From Pseudevernia furfuracea (taxonomy: Eukaryota; Ascomycota; Lecanoromycetes; Lecanorales; Parmeliaceae): a DNA stretch of 64,000 nucleotides. Location of the stretch: assembly GCA_022315425.1 (NCBI GenBank), contig JAIUPT010000034.1:496001-560000 (forward strand), in the 5' to 3' direction. This document shows, in pieces, positions 57,519-64,000 of this stretch. The notes below the pieces were generated by a model that worked only from the letters and a program-made list of their open reading frames with translations, searched no databases and was not told the DNA's origin. The first letter of the stretch is position 1. The number at the start of each line of letters is the position of its first letter. The translations under genes and the position numbers were made by a program.

Positions 57519-59639
57519 TATATAGAGCGTTATAGTCACGCTAGAAATTTATAAATAATAAATTTCGTCGATTTACGAGTTTCATATACGCGTAAGATAC
57601 GACGCTATATTAGCGCGGTATTATATAATTATATATCTGCATATAGAAATGACATTAAAGAATACGAAAATTGATTTTTTTAAGAATTGTCAAATGTGCC
57701 AAATGTGCCAAAACCGCCCCGGACAACTTGAGTTGCGCAAAGTCAGCTCAGGGGCAGGGACATGAGCCCCGTGGCTTTTTTGGTTTTTTGCGCAAAATGC
57801 GCCTCGGGCTAACATTTTTCCACCTTCTCGGTTCGTCGATAAAGTCTTATCTTGAAATCGTTTAACATCTTTATAAGAATAATATAATATACTAATAACG
57901 ACTCGAAGAAAACGATTAAAACTTATAATAAGTCGATCTGTGATTAATTCTCTATATTATTATAGAGAGTATCAAATACTTTCTTAGATTGATCTAACGA
58001 TAGAATATTAAAATCTTATAATAGAGTGCTGAAATCTTATGACAGACGTGATAACGTATTAAATATAATGTTAGATTTATTAATCTTATATCGAAATTCG
58101 AGATTAAAAACTAATAGATACTAAGATACGCGAACTAGTCGAAGATTGAGTTTGTTAATGCTTATAATATTAAGAGTCGTCTGCTTAAAAATAAGTATTA
58201 TAACAAAATAATTAATATAAACGATTATCGAGGATCGCAAATTGAACTTAATCATATATCGAATCTTTTTCACGATTTATATAATGTTAGCGATCTTTAA
58301 TTTAATAGATTAATAGTTATGCTTAGTCGTATTCAAATCTCTGCTCAAAAATATGATTAACTAAACATCGATTCGAGCTATTTTGACTTCGAGAATACGA
58401 TCTTTCTTAATGTAATAAATTATAACGACAAATTCGAAACTCTTAGAAGCATTTAAGTCTATTAATAAGAATCGCGTTCGATTATAATATGTCAGAAAGA
58501 AGAGACTAATAAAGACTTATTAAAGCTTACGAAAGACTTTCGTTTTTATTTCGATAGATACGTAAAATAATACTCTAATAACAGAGCGCTTAGGTGCTGA
58601 TCTCTTAACATTAATTTTCAAATCTTTAATAAGCATAATCTTACGTTTATGTAGTAAATTAACTAGCTAAACGTATTAAGAGATCGATAAACGAAGTTAT
58701 TTTATGAGATTTAAAAAGATCTCAAGATCTCGTAATATCTCTAAAAATCGTAAATTAAAGATAACTTAAATCTTCTTTTAAGACGTCGATATATTTAAAT
58801 CGTTTATTCGCTATCTCAGCAGAGTGACGAAGAGATAATTAATAAATAATTTAATAAATAATAAGCTAACTCGCTTGCTGCGAAAGAGTTCAAAGATTTA
58901 ACGTAAATAATTAAAATACTTTTATAAGATGCGAGAGAAAATAATAATGTTATCAACGAATACTTTAATAAAATCTTTAAATAATCTTAATATAGCGTCT
59001 GTTTATCTCTAAACATATAAGAGTGATTCTTTATATTTTATTAAGATAACAGTAGACTTCTTTTATTCTCTATAAAAGACTATCGTGAATTTATAACGAT
59101 CGTTACGTGTTATAAGAAATTAATGAAATTATTTTATAGCGTCAATAGTGAAGAGAAAAGCATATCTTAATAATAAGATAATAATATCTAACTATAGCGA
59201 TAGCGAATAAGAATCTATCTTCGAGATTTTATTAAATTCGCGAATGTTTATTATTACACGCCTCTTACGATTATTAATAATATCTCGTTAAATTATAAAC
59301 ATCGAATAACTAAATAACGTTGATTATATAAATTATATTATCTTTTCTTACTCGTATAACTTGTCGAACGTAATACTATTCTGTTTCTTTATAAAGATTT
59401 TAGTCGATCGAAAGAAAGTCGTATTATTGATATCTCTACGGTTGATTAATAGTTATATAATAGACATATAATCGTTAAAAAGACGTTGAAAAGACGTTAA
59501 AAAGTCTTAAATTCTTTTTTAAAATTATGAAACCGTTGTATAACTATATTAGTCTTTCGCCCGTTAAACAATCGTTTTGATTATTTCATCGTTATTTCAT
59601 CGTTATTTCACCGCTATTCAACTATCAATATTATAAATA
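57519..59639. other. AT-rich decayed sequence
   Basis: It begins with the right copy of TATATAGA. A less AT-rich patch at 57690-57830 contains a tandem TGTGCCAAA and GCGCAAAATGCGC. The remainder (57.85-59.6 kb) is AT-rich with stops in all frames and no motif that I can name, probably an old retroelement. Confidence 0.4.
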
Positions 59640-60290
59640 ATCATATGATTATATGACGATATGACGATATGGCTGTATGGCGACATGGCTGCAATGGCTG
59701 CAATGGCTGCAATGGCTGCAATGGCTGCAATGGCTGCAATGGCTGCAATGGCTGCAATGGCTGCATGGCGACATGGCTGTATTGACTGAGATGTCTTCAT
59801 GTCTTCATGGCGATATGGCGGCAATGGCTGCAATGGCTGCAATGGCTGCAATGGCTGCAATGGCTGCAATGGCTGCAATGGCTGCAATGGCTGCATGGCG
59901 GCATGGCGGCATGGCTGCATTGACTGAGATGTCTTTATGTCTTCATGTCTTTATGGCGACATGGCGACATGACTGCAATGGCTGCAATGGCGATATGGCG
60001 GCAATGGCTGTAATGGCTGTATGGCGGCATGGCTGCATTGACTGAGATGTCTTTATGTCTTCATGTCCTCATGTCTTCATGGCGGCAATGGCTGCAATGG
60101 CTGCAATGGCGATATGACGACATAACGATATGGCTGCAATAACTGTAATGGCTGCATGACGACATGACTGCATTGACTGAGATGTCTTTACGTCTTCATA
60201 ACGACATGACTGCAATAGCGACAATGACGACAATAACTGCAATAACTGCAATGACTACAATGACTGAGATGACTGCTGTGACTGCTATAA
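59640..60290 (+). repeat. Minisatellite of 9-base GGCTGCAAT units with higher-order structure
   Basis: Near-perfect GGCTGCAAT arrays at 59693-59766 and 59818-59900 are separated by a spacer containing TTGACTGAGATGTCTT and ATGTCTTCATGGCG. That spacer recurs at about 59777, 59919, 60037 and 60172, giving a higher-order period of about 120-140 bases. Units decay to GACTGCAATA, GCGACAATG and AACTGCAAT rightward by C-to-T/G-to-A changes. It makes shadow peptides of Met-Ala-Ala, Trp-Leu-Gln or Gln-Pro-Leu repeats that I do not call genes. Confidence 0.9.
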
Positions 60291-60699
60291 GACTTTTTAT
60301 TTTATTTTAAGTATAACATCTTTTTAAATAACGAAGAAGACTAAAAAAGTTAAGAGATCGTTATATACTAACGATTATAAAATCTTATCAACGTGTGATA
60401 GATTATATAATCAGCTAAGAACGAGTATTTAATCGTTAAATAACGATTATAAAATTAAAACGGTCGTACGTCTATTATATTATAGAATAATGATAGTTGT
60501 TTCTCTTAGCGAACGACTCAGATAGTATCGATGATCTTCTTGTTTTTTTGCTTTACTAAATACATCTTAATAATCTTAAATATTAAGGTATATTAGACTT
60601 TAGCGATATGAATATTCATTTCTTTTCTGAGATATTCACAGTCTAATCTTAATTAATAAAAAGATTATAATGCTCATCGAGTAATTATATTAGAGATTC

Positions 60700-60821
60700 T
60701 GTCAAAATTCGGATCACGTGACATGGTCACGTGATGCGCTAAGGCGCATTCTCATAGTCGCTCTTTACTCTCGTAGCATTCTATGATCAACAACTAAGTG
60801 TTCTATCACCTATTCTTGACA
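60700..60821 (+). repeat. 5' LTR of copy E
   Basis: Full 122-base form with both CACGTG motifs and the GATGCGC/GCGCATT hairpin; it differs from copy C by a few transitions (GGATCACGTG). Confidence 0.9.
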
Positions 60822-63800
60822 GGTTATGAGCCCGGGCTTGCCCGGCGACTGTTTCACTTATACCCTATGTCTATCAGAGCCACAGTGACCTCTAAGCATC
60901 ACGAGTTCATCGCAATAAACGACGCGACAGCTATAAGACTCTGTTTTTCAATCTTCTTGAGATGGGCATTACCCTCTACAAAATGATCGTCTTTGAAATT
61001 CGAGGGGCTAAGAGCCCTATCGCAAATCGATTCGTGACATATCGAATCTAACCGAACGTCGAACTTGTTATACGATCGAATTTCACTAAGATCTCTGAAA
61101 CATTGTTAGCTTCTCTGCGTGAGACACGTTAAACACGCTTAACGAGAATATTCTTTTCGCGATGTATATCGCTTCAGCGTTGATAAAGCGTTTACGTGAA
61201 TCGAATCAATTATAACGACTCAAGAGACTGAACTTCAGCATCAAACCGTCTGATCACACTTCAGAGTTAATTAGTTATCAACAAACCTTCACTCAGAGCG
61301 CGTATACGTCTATTGAGAGTCAAAACAATAAGAATTTCTTATTGAGATAGATCTTTCGATCTTATAAGTTCTCTGAAGAAGAGAACTGAGACTTAGTTAT
61401 CGAATTCTTTTTATCGTTATTCGACTTTATTCTTTTATCGAATATGACTTCATTTCACGACGACAGTCATCGAAGCGACTATTTTAAATTCGAGTCTCTA
61501 TCGAAGACTCAGTATAAGAAGAACGTTATTTCTCTTCGAAGATTTGCACGTCTTTAACAATTATCTTCGATATAGTTTCAACGAAAATTAGATCAATTCA
61601 AATCTTTCTTGTCTCTAAATACCTTTTATCTCAACAATATCGTTCGTATCTATCGAAGATTCAAGTATAAGCACTTCTCATTTCTCGTATAAGAACTCGA
61701 AGATTAACAGTAAAAGTTGTTAGATATCGATAAGACTCTCGAGAACTCTAACGAAGATTAAAATATCTATTTCACTCTCACTGCTTTCGCGAACGTTAAC
61801 AGTGTCGACTTTTAATTCGAAGTCAACGAAGACACTCTTAGTGTCTTAAGTGACACTAAGTTATTCGATCTTCGTATCAAAAGTTCTCTGAATCTCACTT
61901 CTTCGACTTTGACTTCTTCGACTTTAAGATCTTTGTTCTTTATCGTCTCTCTCGCCTCAGTCGTCTCTCAAGCTAAGTCTTTCGTTTAAACATCATCGTC
62001 GTCACTATTCATATCGTACGTGTCGCCCTTAAAAACCTTCTTAGCAATTCTTAACATTCATAATCGACGAAGAATCAAACGCACAAGGCGTCGCAAGAAA
62101 CATGTTAGTCTTAGTAATTTTAACGACTAACTCTCTCGAAGAGAAAAGCGCTTTTCCTTTAAACTTTATTGTTATGTTGAAATTCAATCTAAAATATCGT
62201 CGATAAAAGCAGAATATCAATAATTGATTGATATTTAATAATCTTGTTTTCTTTAATACGATCATTAGTTATAGAATCTATATCGCTATCTTTTATCATC
62301 TCGAAGATAACGATCGCGAAATCGTCGAAGTCGAATTCGACGATAAAGATTCTTAGCTTATGCTGGATGTTCTAATCAAGAACTATTAGTCTAAGAGCAC
62401 GAGTCTTTATAGAGAACTAATGCGTCGAATATTTGATCTCACTCTTGAAGAAGAGAAAGTTCGTTAATATAAAAAGAACTTTCGTAAGGTCATCTTCGAT
62501 ATTATTAGTCTTCATAAATTTCTCGTTATTTCGAAGTCTCTGCGAATTTTAATTTTTCTTATAAGACTTGACGACTCTTACGACATGTTCGAGTCAAGTT
62601 ACACTCAAAATCATAATTTCTTTAAGAACAAGTTCGTCAAATTTCAAAAGATTATCGTGATCGTCGTGAACGAAGAAGTTAGAATCTTCTTCAAAGAAGA
62701 AGAACTAATTATATATATCGCTTATAACGATAAGAACAAAGACAAACAAGCTACTCTTAATAATCTCGACGACTTTAATATCAATCGTAAGATCTACTTC
62801 TCGTGTAAGACAGTTAATTACAGATTCAGATATCTCTTTATCAAATGCTGAATCAAGTTCTCTTATTTTAAGTCTAAGAAATTCATAACGAAAGAGAAAA
62901 AGAAGAAGAAGATAAAGATCTTCGACTTTAAGAATAAATTCTCAAGCAATAAGCGTAAGCGCATCGAAGAGACGTCTTTTAATGTCTCTGCTTCAGAAGA
63001 GAACGATTATCTTAATATTAATTATATCTTCTTAAAGAAACTAAACTTCATTATGCACTATTCGAATATCAATTCGAACGACTTTAATATTCTCGATGCG
63101 ACTGATGATCAAGTTATTAATCTAATCGTCACGAAAGTTCTCGAACATAGTCTTATAACTACGAATTTCGTGAATCTCCTCACTCGAGTCGTCGTAGATT
63201 TAGACTATTCTCGTTATTCTTTCGCGAATCGTTCGATGTTTATTATCTACGAAAAGATCTATTTTCGATCGATTAAGAGCATCGAGGGGAGCGAAGTGTA
63301 GTCTTAAGACTGTGACATTATTAGTCTCGACTATGTGATTAGAGAAGAGTGTGTAATAGTCACTCTGCGAAATGTCTTATATATATTCGATATAAGCGTT
63401 AATCTCCTTTCGATCGATAAACTTTTAAATTTCGACATCGCTGTCTTCTTTTATAAGATAGAATACACTCTTATCAAGAACGATTTAAAGCTTATCGATA
63501 CTCGTAATCGTGATCTCTTCTTTTTGAATCTCTGATAGAGTCGAAATAGTGCTTTAATCGCCTACAGTGTGTTCTCGAATTTTATTTATTAACTCTAACA
63601 TGCTCGCATGAGTTATTTGAGTCAAAACAATCTAAACAAGCTCTCAAATATGATCGTTAAGATAGACTTCATCAAGAACATTGCGAAGAAGTATATCTGC
63701 GAATACTATATCATAAAACGTCAGAAGACTATTTCTTATGATAATCTCACAGAGTCAGAAACGCAGTCTAACGGATTTATTTATAATAATCTCATAGAGT

Positions 63801-64000
63801 CTCTATCCCCTACTAAATTCAATAACTATAAATACTTTATGACATTTAAGAATGATTTTATCTCCTGTTTTAAAGTGTACTGTATTCGTTATAAAAATAA
63901 AACGTTTGTTATATTCTTACGTTTTAAAGTCTTTCTAAAGTCACGAGATTATGAGATCTATCGCATTCGCCTCGACAATAGAAAAGAGTAAATATTTAAG
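60700..64000 (+). mobile_element. Ty1/copia-family retrotransposon, copy E (runs off the window)
   Basis: 5' LTR at 60700-60821 (122 bases, ending TTCTTGACA), then the primer-binding site, leader with a single unit of the 122-base module, gag from the ATG near 61445, Cys knuckle region near 62790-62850, protease (63190-63535, VVVDLDYSRYSF) and the start of integrase to the window end. In the protease motif the family's DSDCS is DLDYS, so the active-site context is altered. Broken by the same class of stops. Confidence 0.88.

Noticed and set aside
59618..60251. Peptides of repeated Met-Ala-Ala, Trp-Leu-Gln and Gln-Pro-Leu.
   Set aside because: They are frames of the 9-base minisatellite, not genes.
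1..64000. tRNA or rRNA genes.
   Set aside because: I looked for tRNA-like arms and rRNA blocks and found none; the only tRNA-related signal is the primer-binding site of the copia copies.

Overview
This window reads as nuclear DNA of a filamentous ascomycete (Pezizomycotina). The genes have short GT-AG introns of about 45-70 bases with TACTAAC/GCTGAC-like branch sites. The gene set (CRY-DASH, Nup53-type nucleoporin, mitochondrial pyruvate carrier, SKT5/CHS4-type chitin synthase activator, CBP4, peroxisomal malate synthase) is typical fungal housekeeping. The repeats carry the stop-codon pattern expected from repeat-induced point mutation (RIP). I cannot place it to class.

Bases 1 to about 17.7 kb are a gene-rich, normal-composition block: CRY-DASH photolyase/cryptochrome (+), Nup53-like nucleoporin (+), MPC2-type pyruvate carrier (-) sharing a 177-bp promoter with complex I subunit NDUFA2 (+), a LigB-type extradiol dioxygenase broken by three single-base indels (-), a Sel1-repeat SKT5/CHS4 homologue ending in a CaaX box (-), CBP4 (+) and malate synthase (-) with a PTS1 on its own last exon. 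I rebuilt the exons by hand from splice signals and reading frame. Four of these products act in mitochondria or in two-carbon metabolism. Three introns are best explained as GC-AG introns.

From about 17.76 kb to the end the DNA is a transposon graveyard, mostly very AT-rich and poor in CpA, with CAA/CAG/TGG codons turned into stops. It holds a Fot1/pogo element (17.8-20.1 kb), five copies of one Ty1/copia family (A, B, C, D, E), a Ty3/gypsy integrase plus chromodomain remnant (43.3-44.5 kb), a Mutator-like element with 8-bp target duplication (53.5-57.5 kb), an unidentified dispersed repeat (20.3 and 51.35 kb) and a 9-bp minisatellite (59.6-60.3 kb). Copia copy C is inserted inside copy B with a clean ACAGA target duplication. 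The primer-binding site is complementary to the anticodon arm of initiator tRNA-Met, so half-tRNA priming as in copia and Ty5 is likely.

Two islands escape the AT-rich decay. At 45.3-47.5 kb a 2.2-kb element with long terminal inverted repeats holding CCCTAACCCTAA carries only the C-terminal part of a Pif1/Helitron-type helicase beside an unknown Ser/Pro-rich reading frame. At 48.1-50.3 kb lie a non-LTR-retrotransposon-like 3' tail, an FHA-domain gene fragment and an intact GFA-family gene. The TIR-bounded helicase element is the least conventional item here; the malate synthase terminal intron is the most testable regulatory idea.
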